In this document: positions 34,035 to 42,616 of the stretch, one piece after another
Numbering within the stretch: position 1 is the stretch's first letter
Layout: the number at the start of each line of letters is the position of its first letter
From: Minwuia sp.
GTDB taxonomy: Bacteria; Pseudomonadota; Alphaproteobacteria; Minwuiales; Minwuiaceae
Direction of reading: 5' to 3'
Assembly: GCA_029210175.1 (NCBI GenBank)
Contig: JARGPL010000015.1
Coordinates: forward strand, 1 to 64,000
DNA length: 64,000 nucleotides
Position numbers and translations under genes: made by a program
The notes under the pieces: generated by a model
What the model was told of the DNA's origin: nothing
Databases searched by the model: none
What the model saw: the letters and a program-made list of their open reading frames with translations, nothing else

Positions 34035-35210
34035 TCAGATACTCAGGTCTTCCAGATTGTAGTCATGGACGCTGGCGGGTGCCGCATCGTCCCGGACCCA
34101 TTTCTCGCCACTGTCCACGTGGGGCTGATAGGCGAACGGCGTTTCATCCGGGTAGCGCTGCCGGCGGGCATCGATGCCATAGCCGATCATGCGGGCGCGG
34201 CGCGCGATCCGGGTGGCGTCATAGACGGCCACTTCGTTGTGGATGCCGCCTGATTCCACGTCCAGCACCGAACGGCGGCGGTGGAAACCGAAGTTGATCG
34301 TGACCCGCCAGTCGGGGCTGGTGTTGGCAAATGACCCGTGGACAACCTGCCGGTTGCTCATCACCACATCCCCGGGCGCGCAAACCATCGGCACGGCGTC
34401 GGGCAGCCGGTCGGATCCTGCTTCGGCGCAAAGGGCGGCAATGTCGACCTTGTTGAGCTTGTGCGTGCCGGGCAGCACCCAGACACCGTTCGCCGGTGTG
34501 CAGCCATAGACCTGCGCCATGAAGTTGAAGCCATGGGTGCCCTGATCCCAGTCCGGCGCATCCCAGTGGGTCACCCCGTCACGGTGCCAGGCGACGGAAG
34601 CCCCCAGCCCCGGTTCCTTGAAGAACAGACCTTCGTTGAAGGGCACGAAATCGGTGCCATTGATCGCGGCCGCGACACCCAGAATTTCCGGGTGACCATA
34701 GACACGCAGCGCTGCCTCGGAATGCTGCAGGCTGCCAAGCAGCAGGTAGACAATCTGTTCGGGGGCGTCTGCGGCAGCCTTCGGCACCGACATCTTGACG
34801 GGGTGGCGACCGGCGGCGGCGTCCGTGCCGCCGAACGGGTCACCAAGCGGCTTTGACCAGAACAGGTTCGGGGCCTTGTTAGTCAAACCGATTGCCGGAC
34901 GGCCCTGAGCATCGGTCTCCGCGCCACGCGTGGCCGGAAAACGGCTGCGAACCTGATCGATATCCGTCTCGATCTCCGCCAGCTCATCGGGTTTCAACAC
35001 GCCCTCGAAGACGTAGAAACCGCAGCGCCAGTATGCTTCCACGATATCGGGATGCAGGACACCGTTGCCGATGAAGCGGATGGGGCCCCGGTTGCCAAGG
35101 GTCATCGCCCGCTGCAGACCTTCTGCCTGATACTGCTGCATCGCAGCCTCATCAGCGCCGAAGTCGACGCCGGTACTGGTCTTCGCAATCGGGTGTTCAG
35201 GTGCATTCAT
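34035..35210 (-). CDS. Phytanoyl-CoA dioxygenase (PhyH)-family oxygenase
   Basis: A 391-residue Fe(II)/2-oxoglutarate-dependent oxygenase. The metal triad is His209, Asp211 (AWHRDG) and His291 (VVHGSFANTS), and Arg302 (WRVTINF) is suited to bind 2-oxoglutarate. The protein is longer than minimal PhyH proteins, with an N-terminal extension of about 55 residues. The natural substrate is not deducible. GGGAGGGTCG lies ahead of the start. It is the last gene of a leftward run with SCP2, an L,D-transpeptidase-fold protein and an ABC exporter. Confidence 0.88.
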   Translation of the reverse strand: MNAPEHPIAKTSTGVDFGADEAAMQQYQAEGLQRAMTLGNRGPIRFIGNGVLHPDIVEAYWRCGFYVFEGVLKPDELAEIETDIDQVRSRFPATRGAETDAQGRPAIGLTNKAPNLFWSKPLGDPFGGTDAAAGRHPVKMSVPKAAADAPEQIVYLLLGSLQHSEAALRVYGHPEILGVAAAINGTDFVPFNEGLFFKEPGLGASVAWHRDGVTHWDAPDWDQGTHGFNFMAQVYGCTPANGVWVLPGTHKLNKVDIAALCAEAGSDRLPDAVPMVCAPGDVVMSNRQVVHGSFANTSPDWRVTINFGFHRRRSVLDVESGGIHNEVAVYDATRIARRARMIGYGIDARRQRYPDETPFAYQPHVDSGEKWVRDDAAPASVHDYNLEDLSI

Positions 35211-35341
35211 GGTTCGACCCTCCCGCTGTCGCGCCGTGACTGTGCGCCATCCCAGCCATTCACTGCCGCTGCGCCAACTGCCAACTTGGGCATGGCGGAT
35301 GACGGCAGCAGCCTGAATCGGGTCGCCTTCAAGGCATCTCG

Positions 35342-35647
35342 TCAGTTCTTCAGAACCGACTGCAGCTTCATGGCAACGCCCATGTTCCCTTCGATCTTCA
35401 GCTTGCCCATCATGAACGCGGTGGTGCCGTCCAGATCGCCATTGACCATTGAAAGGAAATTCTCCTTCGAGATCTTCATGGTGCAGTCGGCGTCCTTGTC
35501 TTCGTTGGTCACCGTGTTGGGTGAAGACGCACCGTCCAGATAGATCACGCCGTCGTCACCGAAATCGAACTTCAGCGTCGCGTCGAGGCCGGAATCATCG
35601 CCCACGCGGTCACGCATGCCTTCGGTGATCTCCTCAAGGGTAGCCAT
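35342..35647 (-). CDS. SCP2 sterol-carrier-domain protein
   Basis: A 101-residue stand-alone SCP2 domain. The segments LKFDFGDDGVIYLDG, DCTMKISKENFLSMVNGDLD and AFMMGKLKIEGNMGVAMKLQ match the family through its full length. These small proteins bind lipids or acyl-CoA in a hydrophobic tunnel and are probably carriers or protective sinks. GGAGAA precedes the ATG. The PhyH-type oxygenase is 131 bp downstream on the same strand; a lipid substrate for that enzyme is possible. Confidence 0.92.
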   Translation of the reverse strand: MATLEEITEGMRDRVGDDSGLDATLKFDFGDDGVIYLDGASSPNTVTNEDKDADCTMKISKENFLSMVNGDLDGTTAFMMGKLKIEGNMGVAMKLQSVLKN

Positions 35648-35728
35648 CGGTTGTTCTCCAGTCTGGTGTTGCTGACGTTGGGGGCAACAGCACCATACCT
35701 GCGGGGGGCGTGCAAGCCTGTCCCTGCG

Positions 35729-36238
35729 TCAGGTCGCGTGCTTTTCGATCCGCACGGTATCGCCAGGGCGCAGCCGCGTGATGATCTCCATCAGGGCATC
35801 GAAGGCGAAGGCCACACAGCCTTCCGTCGGGGCCATGTCAGGGCGGGCCACATGGACGAACACGGCACTGCCGCCACCGGCGACCACGGGTCTGTCGTTA
35901 TGGCCGATGACCAGCACCAGGTCATACAGCCCGTCGGCGCGCCAGAGCTCTTCGTGACCAAACGTGCTGGGCAGGCGAATCTGGCGGTTGTAGCCGGGGC
36001 TGCCTGGATCATCACACCAGCCATGGGTGCGCAGGATGGGCTGTGCGGGCAAGGCCGTGCGCGGTCGCCCGATGCGGTCATGGCGATACATCAGGCGACG
36101 GATAGCGAACGTTCCCACAGGGGTGCCACCATCGCCTTCGCGCTTGTCAGCCACGATGCCCGATGACCCCAGCGCACAGTCATATGTGCTGCGCCCCAGG
36201 CGGGCGAAGCCATCGCCGAAGACGTGCAACAGGGCCAC
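35729..36238 (-). CDS. L,D-transpeptidase (YkuD)-fold protein
   Basis: A 169-residue protein with the YkuD catalytic pattern: His129 (VFVHV) and Cys141 in TEGC-VAF, in place of the usual S-x-G-C. KREGDGGTPVGTF (about 32-44) is the substrate-groove motif. The family crosslinks or modifies peptidoglycan with the cysteine. No signal peptide is visible at the N-terminus (start is GTG at 36238), so it resembles the single-domain cytosolic-looking group common in alphaproteobacteria. It starts 12 bp after the ABC exporter stop, so the two are co-transcribed. Confidence 0.85.
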   Translation of the reverse strand: MALLHVFGDGFARLGRSTYDCALGSSGIVADKREGDGGTPVGTFAIRRLMYRHDRIGRPRTALPAQPILRTHGWCDDPGSPGYNRQIRLPSTFGHEELWRADGLYDLVLVIGHNDRPVVAGGGSAVFVHVARPDMAPTEGCVAFAFDALMEIITRLRPGDTVRIEKHAT

Positions 36239-36250
36239 GCGTTCCGACCG

Positions 36251-38110
36251 TCAGTCTGCTGCTTCGGCCCCGGCCAGTGCGGCCCGGTCCTGATCGAACT
36301 GCAGGTTCGCCAGGCGGGCATAAAGCCCGTCCTGCTGCATCAGTTCGGCATGTGTGCCGCTGGCCACGACGGAGCCCTGGTCGATGACCACGATCCGGTC
36401 CGCCTTGAGCACGGTGGCGAGCCGATGCGCGATCACCAGTGTGGTGCGGCCGTGCATCAGCGTATCCAGCGCGTCCTGCACCATCCGCTCCGATTCCGCA
36501 TCCAGTGCCGATGTGGCTTCGTCGAGCAGCAGGATGGCCGGGTCACGCAGGATGGCGCGGGCGATGGCGATCCGCTGTCGCTGCCCGCCCGACAGACGCT
36601 GGCCACGCTCCCCAAGCTCCGTCGCGTAGCCATCCGGCAGGCGGTCCAGGAACTCGGCAGCACCGGCAGCCTTCGCCGCCGCCCGGACTTCGTCGTCCGT
36701 GGCGTCGGGGCGGCCATAGCGGATGTTTTCCAGCGCCGAGGTGCCAAACATCACCGCGTCCTGCGGCACCAGCCCGAAGCGCTTGCGCACGGCAGACGGA
36801 TCCACCTGGGTGATATCGAGGCCGTCCAGGGTGATGGTACCAGCGTCGGGGTTGTAGAAGCGCAGCAGCAGCTGGAACACGGTCGACTTGCCCGCACCGC
36901 TCGGACCGACAAGTGCGACCGTTTCGCCGTTGCGCACATCCAGCGAGAAATCGTCCAGCGCCGCGATCTCGGGTCGGGTCGGATAGTTGAACCGCACCTT
37001 GTCCAGGTTCAGGCGTCCTTCCGGCACGGCGGGCAGGGGGGACGCATCGGCGGGTGCCCTGATCTCCGGCTCCACCTGCGCCAGTTCCAGCAGGCGCTCC
37101 GTCGCACCAGCGGCACGTTGCAGGTCGCCCCACATTTCCGACAGGGTGCCAACCGATCCGGCCACGACGATGGCGTAGAACACGAACGCCGTCAGTTCAC
37201 CGCTGCTCATGGTGCCCGCCGCCACGTCCGAGGCACCCAGCCACAGAACAACGTCGATGGCACCGAAGATCAGCAGGATGATGACAGCGGTCAGCCAGGC
37301 CCGCACGGCGATCCGCTTGCGTGCCACGGCAAATGTCTCACCGACCGCATGCCCGAACCGCTTCTTCTCGTATTCTTCCTGCGTGAAGGCCTGCACGGTC
37401 TGCACCGCGTTCAGGCTTTCCTCGGCCCGTGCATTGACCGCGGCAACCTTGTCCTGGCTCATGCGGGACAGTTTCCGCAGCCGGCGACCGAAGAAGATGA
37501 TCGGCACCACCACAATGGGCACCATCGCCAGCACCAGCCCGGCCAGCTTGGGGCTGGTGATGATCAGCATGGCAAGTCCACCCATGAACATCAGCAGGTT
37601 GCGCAGCGCCATCGACGCACTGGATCCGACCACCGTCTGGACCAGTTCCGTGTCCACGGTCAGACGGCTCATGACCTCGCCCGTCTTGGTCTGTTCGTAG
37701 AACCGGCGATCAAGGTCGATGACGTGGCGGTACACGGCCTTGCGGATGTCAGCGACAATCCGCTCTCCCAGCCAGGTGACGGTGTAGTAACGGGCGAAGG
37801 TGAACACGGCGAGCAGTGTGAAGACACCGAAGAGGGCCAGGAAATACTGATCCAGCAACTGGCCTTCCGTCGTGCCGAATCCGTTGTCCACCATGCGGCG
37901 GACAGCCTGCCCGATGGCCAGGGTCGTGGCGGCGGCGCCGGTCAGTGCAACGATCGCCATGCCGACCTGCAGGCGATAGGGGCGCACGAACGGCATCAGG
38001 CCCTTCAGGGCATTGATCTTCTTGGGCTTCGGGCGCCCGCTCTTCTCGTCATTCTTGTCTGCCGGTGCACCATTTTCCGGTGCTGCCCCTGCCTTGTCCT
38101 GTACGCTCAA
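36251..38110 (-). CDS. ABC exporter, fused membrane and ATPase domains (MsbA/MdlB-like)
   Basis: A roughly 619-residue half transporter. About 35 polar N-terminal residues lead into a six-helix transmembrane domain (about 40-330), followed by an ATPase domain with Walker A GPSGAGKST, Q-loop LVPQDAVMFG, signature LSGGQRQRIAIARA and Walker B ILLLDEATSALD. It would act as a homodimer exporting lipids, drugs or a peptide. No ATG fits the N-terminus. A TTG at 38110 is chosen because GAGG lies about 9 bp upstream; the frame is open back to another TTG at 38179 without a ribosome-binding site. Confidence 0.9.
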   Translation of the reverse strand: MSVQDKAGAAPENGAPADKNDEKSGRPKPKKINALKGLMPFVRPYRLQVGMAIVALTGAAATTLAIGQAVRRMVDNGFGTTEGQLLDQYFLALFGVFTLLAVFTFARYYTVTWLGERIVADIRKAVYRHVIDLDRRFYEQTKTGEVMSRLTVDTELVQTVVGSSASMALRNLLMFMGGLAMLIITSPKLAGLVLAMVPIVVVPIIFFGRRLRKLSRMSQDKVAAVNARAEESLNAVQTVQAFTQEEYEKKRFGHAVGETFAVARKRIAVRAWLTAVIILLIFGAIDVVLWLGASDVAAGTMSSGELTAFVFYAIVVAGSVGTLSEMWGDLQRAAGATERLLELAQVEPEIRAPADASPLPAVPEGRLNLDKVRFNYPTRPEIAALDDFSLDVRNGETVALVGPSGAGKSTVFQLLLRFYNPDAGTITLDGLDITQVDPSAVRKRFGLVPQDAVMFGTSALENIRYGRPDATDDEVRAAAKAAGAAEFLDRLPDGYATELGERGQRLSGGQRQRIAIARAILRDPAILLLDEATSALDAESERMVQDALDTLMHGRTTLVIAHRLATVLKADRIVVIDQGSVVASGTHAELMQQDGLYARLANLQFDQDRAALAGAEAAD

Positions 38111-38426
38111 ACCCGCTCGCCTCAAATCACGACATGTCAATGCTGGCGGGACAGTACTGCCGTGCCGCTGTCGCGCCAAGGGGGGCGCGTGGTCGCGGGC
38201 GTGGCGGGGATCACGTCAGCTGCGAACTCAGGTCGCGGACGTCATGTGGGATGGATGTGAACAATTCACACGTGATTGAAACAGGAACCTATTCTGCTCA
38301 CGATTGGATTTCGTCGCACCAGCAATGCGGCGTGTGACACAATCTTGGCCAACAAGGCTGCGCCTCGGGCTTCCGGGTTGATGGATGCATGAGGGGGGGG
38401 GCAGCGGCCTTTGAGGGGAGGCTGCC
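38111..38426. other. Divergent intergenic region with a palindrome and a G9 run
   Basis: About 316 bp between the leftward ABC exporter and the rightward zinc-ribbon gene. No credible gene was seen. It holds a perfect palindrome TGTGAA-CAA-TTCACA (38256-38270), a run of nine G (38393-38401) 25 bp before the zinc-ribbon start, and a GAGGGGAGG ribosome-binding site. The palindrome spacing (5 between TGTGA and TCACA) is one short of a CRP site, so the binding protein is unknown. Confidence 0.5.
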
Positions 38427-38633
38427 ATGGCGCACAGAAGATGCGAGGCATGTGACGAACTGATCGCGATGCGGGCACAGGTCTGTCCGCACTGCGATCT
38501 TTCGCTGGCGACGGCAGACAGAGACGTCGATCACGCCCGGATTCCGCCCCAGCCCAGCCCGGGATTGGGTTTTCTGACCTTTTGCCTGATCAGCTTCGCC
38601 ATCATCTACGCCGTTGTGGATTTCGCGGGTTAA
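38427..38633 (+). CDS. Small zinc-ribbon protein with one C-terminal membrane helix
   Basis: A 68-residue protein. Cys6/Cys9 (CEAC) and Cys20/Cys23 (CPHC) form a double-CxxC zinc ribbon. A Pro-rich linker (PPQPSPGLG) and one hydrophobic helix (about 47-65) follow. A zinc ribbon on a single membrane anchor is common in small uncharacterised bacterial proteins. The start is supported by GAGGGGAGG about 5 bp upstream. It lies at the border of the AT-rich patch. No specific function can be given. Confidence 0.7.
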   Translation: MAHRRCEACDELIAMRAQVCPHCDLSLATADRDVDHARIPPQPSPGLGFLTFCLISFAIIYAVVDFAG

Positions 38634-38715
38634 GAAGTGTATTAGAAAAAAAGCCAGATTTTGTCGCGTTGCAATGGGCGATATGTAAAGAAAATCGACG
38701 TATATCGCAAAAAGT

Positions 38716-39933
38716 TCAATTTTTTAGTTGTTGTTCAAAAAATGTCCCCATCAGTTTTTCATCAATATTGATTTGCGTGGTGCAAACTTCGACAATCTTT
38801 GCCAAGAAATCTGCCGATGGGGTGAATTGGTTGGACTGTTGTTTATCTGCAATTCTTGAGAAAATTTCCAAGCATGCCTCCAGAGAGTTATTCTGATTTA
38901 TCACGGAATAAACTATGCCTGACACCGCTTTCGAAATCACGTCTGCGGTATCGTTATCCATCGCTAAACTGCCGGATCTTGACGCGCTGAATATATTGGC
39001 CTCAGCAGATGTCGCTGCGCCAATTGTCTGCAAGGTGGAAAGGGCTTCAGTGTTCGCGGCGATCAGTTTGTCTAACAGTCCAATTTTGCTTTCCATTTTC
39101 TCGATAAAATCGTTGATCTTGGTCAGTTCACTCTCAGCTTGGGCCGATTTCGCCTTTGCTTCTTCGAGTACCTTTTCCTTTGCGGCTACGGCATCTTCAT
39201 CACTACCTTCGTCCGAATTCACATCATTTTCGGCAGCCTCAACAGCTTTTTTGGCAGCCTCAACAGCTTTTTTGGCCTCACCCACCGCGATCGACTGTTC
39301 AGCTCTCTTCAATTTCTGCGTGGCAAGTGAGGCGCGGAGGGTGTCGCGTCTTCCGTCAAGTTCGATCAGGAACTTCGATGTCTCAAGTGAATCGTTCGCC
39401 AGTGCTGCCTTCGCAGAGCCCCCGGTTGTTGCCGCAGGTGCCCTGACGACACCGGTCAGTTGCTCAACAGCGAGCAGGCCGATGATCATGTTCTGGTAGC
39501 GCATCTGCAGGCTGCGCATCTGGAAGCCATTGATGGCACCGTTCGCATGGGCTTCGCAGAGCCGGTAAAGGGCGTCGCGCATCAGCTGGATGGACTGGGT
39601 GCGGAGGCCGATGCTGGCCGCGGAGCCTGACAGGGAATTGGTCACCGCAGCGGCAAGACTTTCACTGGCGGCTGAAGAACCGGTCAGGGACCCCGAGAAG
39701 CTTGCGGCCACGGATGCCAGGGCGTCCGGGCTTGGCTCCGCGCAGATCCTCAGGTCGGAGTTGCTTTTTTTGTTGACCACTATGGCCCGCTGCTTGGCAT
39801 CAACAAAGGCCAGCTTGTAGGCGTCGTCTTGCGTTCCCGTTGTCCGATGAATCGATTCGAGGTTGCCACAGGCGCTGACCGTGACAACCAGTGCGCCGAG
39901 CATGGCAACTGGCAACAAGCGGGGCAAAGACAT
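38716..39933 (-). CDS. Unrecognised coiled-coil lipoprotein in AT-rich DNA
   Basis: A 405-residue protein. Its N-terminus is a lipoprotein signal with lipobox VSAC and Cys22, so it should be lipid-anchored after export. Residues about 75-105 are Ser/Ala-rich, about 205-290 are a heptad-rich coiled coil (KKAVEAA repeated twice, then KEKVLEEAKAK), and the rest is helical with two cysteines near the end. ATG at 39933 is preferred over 39948 because GGGAGA precedes it and it begins the signal peptide. The 3' half is strikingly AT-rich with A/T-ending codons, unlike every neighbour, which suggests recent acquisition. I do not recognise the family; a surface or envelope role is only implied by the anchor. 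Confidence 0.75.
   Translation of the reverse strand: MSLPRLLPVAMLGALVVTVSACGNLESIHRTTGTQDDAYKLAFVDAKQRAIVVNKKSNSDLRICAEPSPDALASVAASFSGSLTGSSAASESLAAAVTNSLSGSAASIGLRTQSIQLMRDALYRLCEAHANGAINGFQMRSLQMRYQNMIIGLLAVEQLTGVVRAPAATTGGSAKAALANDSLETSKFLIELDGRRDTLRASLATQKLKRAEQSIAVGEAKKAVEAAKKAVEAAENDVNSDEGSDEDAVAAKEKVLEEAKAKSAQAESELTKINDFIEKMESKIGLLDKLIAANTEALSTLQTIGAATSAEANIFSASRSGSLAMDNDTADVISKAVSGIVYSVINQNNSLEACLEIFSRIADKQQSNQFTPSADFLAKIVEVCTTQINIDEKLMGTFFEQQLKN
39232..39273. repeat. Two exact 21-bp tandem copies inside the lipoprotein gene
   Basis: The 21-bp unit beginning GGCAGCCTCAAC and ending in six T occurs twice back to back. On the coding strand each copy adds exactly one heptad (KKAVEAA) to the coiled coil, so gain or loss by slippage would keep the frame. 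Copy number may therefore vary between strains. Confidence 0.85.
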
Positions 39934-40112
39934 GCGGGGTTCTCCCATTCATTCTTCAGCGCGCTGTTATATGGCCTGTATCCAGGTTGCCACGATCCGA
40001 TTCGGTTGCTCAGATCAGGCGCTGTTGGTGAAAATATTCACGAAGATTGATATGAATTGCAATCAATAATTGTAATTCACTGAATCGTATCGTTTTTTCG
40101 AGCTGTTGCCGG

Positions 40113-40412
40113 TCAGGCAGTGTCCATCTGTGCAAAGCCTGACGGCACAGGTTCGGGCATGGGGCAGGGTATCGCCACGACATGGTCGACCCGGGACGCA
40201 GGCGGGCCTTGGCGGCAGCGGTCCAGCAGGGCTTTCACCCGCCCGGCTTCACCGGTGAACAGAGCCTCGACCGTTTCATCCCTGCGATTGCGCACCCAAC
40301 CGGCGACGCCCAGATCGCGGGCGTTGCGCACCGTGAAGCCGCGAAACCAGACGCCCTGGACCCGGCCATGAATGGTGACATGCATCGCGACTGGGGTGGT
40401 GTCTTCGGTCAT
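40113..40412 (-). CDS. acyP: Acylphosphatase
   Basis: A 99-residue acylphosphatase. The phosphate loop GRVQGVWFR (about 16-24) with its catalytic arginine and the asparagine in GWVRNRRD (about 40-47) are present, and the size is standard. The enzyme hydrolyses acyl phosphates such as acetyl phosphate and carbamoyl phosphate. The ATG at 40412 is chosen by family length; an in-frame ATG at 40385 is possible, and a longer frame to 40490 has a non-conserved head. It is divergent from dapF. Confidence 0.88.
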   Translation of the reverse strand: MTEDTTPVAMHVTIHGRVQGVWFRGFTVRNARDLGVAGWVRNRRDETVEALFTGEAGRVKALLDRCRQGPPASRVDHVVAIPCPMPEPVPSGFAQMDTA

Positions 40413-40535
40413 CCGTGGCGGGTCCGTTTCTCGGGCTGATGTTCTGCAACATGGACAGGACGGGGTGCAGGGCCATATAGAACGCAACAATCCATCAATT
40501 GACCCAGCTTACAGGAACGCGGACGACAGATCGCC

Positions 40536-41372
40536 ATGGAACCCTTGCCCTTCATCAAGATGCACGGCCTCGGCAATGATTTCGTGGTGCTGGACGCCCG
40601 GCGTGCGCCCATTGATCTGTCTCCGGCCGTCATCCGTGCGATTGGCGACCGGCGCTGGGGGGTGGGCTTCGATCAGTTGCTGACCCTGATGCCGTCGGAT
40701 GTGGCCGCCTGTTACATGCGGATCGACAATTCGGACGGTTCGTCTGCCGGGGCCTGCGGCAATGGCACACGCTGTGTCGGGCGTTTGCTGCTGGATGAAC
40801 TGGGCACGAACGAAGTCCGCATCGACAGTCCTGGTGGCATGCTGACGGTTTCGCGGGCGGCGGACGGCCTGTTCACAGCGCGCATGGGGCAACCGCGCTT
40901 TGGCTGGCAGGATGTGCCACTGGCGCATGAAGTGGACACGTTGCACACCCCCCTGTCGCAGGATGGCCTGTCTGACCCGGTGGCCCTGTCCATGGGCAAC
41001 CCGCATGTCGTGTTCTTCGTCGATGATGCGGAGGCCGTGGATCTCGCGTCAGTGGGCCCGGGGATCGAGAACCATGCCCTGTTCCCCGACCGGGCCAACG
41101 TGTCCGTGGCCAGCCGTCGCGAAGATGGCAGCTTCCGGCTGCGCGTGTTCGAACGCGGAGCGGGGATTACCTCCGCCTGCGGATCGGGCACCTGCGCCAC
41201 CTATGCGGCGGCGCGCGCGCGCGGACTGGCGGACGGGCCGGTGCGGATCGACCTGGATGGCGGGCCATTGTGGATGGACATGGATGCGGAAGGCGCGGTG
41301 CTGATGACGGGCGCTGCGAGCCTCAGTTTCCACGGCATTCTGGACCCGCATGTCCTCGAAGGTGCAGCCTGA
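40536..41372 (+). CDS. dapF: Diaminopimelate epimerase
   Basis: A 278-residue DapF that converts LL- to meso-diaminopimelate for lysine and peptidoglycan. The two catalytic cysteines are Cys74 (SSAGACGNGTR) and Cys215 (SACGSGTC), both in intact motifs, and the N-terminal MHGLGNDFVVLD is standard. Its stop overlaps the next start as TGATG. It is the first gene of a chain of overlapping genes running to 49.5 kb. Confidence 0.96.
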   Translation: MEPLPFIKMHGLGNDFVVLDARRAPIDLSPAVIRAIGDRRWGVGFDQLLTLMPSDVAACYMRIDNSDGSSAGACGNGTRCVGRLLLDELGTNEVRIDSPGGMLTVSRAADGLFTARMGQPRFGWQDVPLAHEVDTLHTPLSQDGLSDPVALSMGNPHVVFFVDDAEAVDLASVGPGIENHALFPDRANVSVASRREDGSFRLRVFERGAGITSACGSGTCATYAAARARGLADGPVRIDLDGGPLWMDMDAEGAVLMTGAASLSFHGILDPHVLEGAA

Positions 41373-42616
41373 TGCGCAGCCCGGAGGTCGTCAGTTTCGG
41401 ATGCCGGCTGAATGCCTGGGAATCGGAAGTCATTCGTGGCCACGCGACCCTGGCTGGCCGTGACGACGTTGTTGTTGTCAACACCTGCGCCGTGACGGCA
41501 GAGGCGGAACGCCAGGCACGGCAGACCATTCGCCGTCTGCGCCGGGAACGACCGGGGGCCGAGATTGTCGTCACCGGCTGCGCGGCCCAGATTGCGCCGG
41601 AGACCTGGGGTGCCATGCCGGAAGTCAGCCGCGTGGTCGGAAACAGGGAAAAGCTGGACGCCGCCGCATTCGCGCGCGGGACAAACAACCCCGTGCTGGT
41701 TCAGGACATCATGGCGGTCGAGGAAACGGCCGGGCATCTGATCGAAGGCTTTGACGGACGAGCGCGGGCCTTCCTGCAAGTGCAGAACGGCTGTGATCAC
41801 CGCTGCACCTTCTGCATCATTCCCTTTGGACGCGGCAACTCGCGGTCTGTCCCCGTCGGTGTCGTGGTCGATGAAGCGCGCAAGCTTGCCGCCAACGGCG
41901 TGCGGGAGATCGTGCTCACTGGTGTCGATATCACATCATATGGTCCCGATCTGCCGGGGCAGCCGACCCTGGGTCAGCTCTGCCGTCGCCTGCTTGCCAT
42001 GGTGCCGGAGATTGCCAGGCTGCGACTGACATCGATCGATCCGGTGGAAGTGGATGCCGACCTCTGGCGGCTGATCGCGGAGGAGGAACGGCTGATGCCG
42101 CATCTGCACCTGTCGCTGCAGGCCGGAGATGACATGATCCTGAAGCGGATGAAGCGCAGGCACAGTCGCGACGACGCGATCCGGTTCTGTGCGGAGGCGC
42201 GCAGGCTGCGACCGGACATGGTCTTCGGTGCAGACCTGATTGCCGGATTTCCAACCGAAACAGAGGAAATGCATGCCAATTCGTGCCGGCTGGTGGCTGA
42301 ATGCGACCTGACCTGGCTGCATGTCTTTCCCTACTCGGAGCGGCCCGGAACTCCGGCGGCGCGCATGCCGTCAGTACCGAAGGCGGCTCGAAAGGCGCGT
42401 GCCGCGACCTTGCGGGCGCTGGGGCGGGATGCGGCTTCCCGGCACCTGACTGCTCAGATCGGACATACGGTGGAGGTTCTGGTGGAAACGGATGGCAAGG
42501 GTCACTCGCCCCATTTCGCGCATGTGCAGCTGGACGGGACCCATGCGCCAGGCGATCTCGTCGCCGCCCGCGGGACATCCGTTGCCGGTGAAATGTTGCA
42601 GGCGAGAGCCGCCTGA
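41372..42616 (+). CDS. mtaB: tRNA (N6-threonylcarbamoyladenosine(37)-C2)-methylthiotransferase MtaB
   Basis: A 414-residue radical-SAM methylthiotransferase. The N-terminal cluster uses Cys11, Cys39 and Cys70, the radical-SAM cluster Cys141, Cys145 and Cys148 (CDHRCTFC), and a C-terminal TRAM-like domain carries LVETDGKGHS. The sequence NTCAVTAEAERQARQ and IIPFGRGNSRS is the MtaB pattern rather than MiaB or RimO. It would convert t6A37 to ms2t6A37 in tRNAs reading ANN codons. Start and stop each overlap neighbours by one base. Confidence 0.93.
   Translation: MRSPEVVSFGCRLNAWESEVIRGHATLAGRDDVVVVNTCAVTAEAERQARQTIRRLRRERPGAEIVVTGCAAQIAPETWGAMPEVSRVVGNREKLDAAAFARGTNNPVLVQDIMAVEETAGHLIEGFDGRARAFLQVQNGCDHRCTFCIIPFGRGNSRSVPVGVVVDEARKLAANGVREIVLTGVDITSYGPDLPGQPTLGQLCRRLLAMVPEIARLRLTSIDPVEVDADLWRLIAEEERLMPHLHLSLQAGDDMILKRMKRRHSRDDAIRFCAEARRLRPDMVFGADLIAGFPTETEEMHANSCRLVAECDLTWLHVFPYSERPGTPAARMPSVPKAARKARAATLRALGRDAASRHLTAQIGHTVEVLVETDGKGHSPHFAHVQLDGTHAPGDLVAARGTSVAGEMLQARAA

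Noticed and set aside
36224-38260. A 678-codon plus-strand frame
   Set aside because: It is the complement of the ABC exporter gene. The protein is His/Gln/Arg-rich with no domain, typical of antisense reading in GC-rich DNA.
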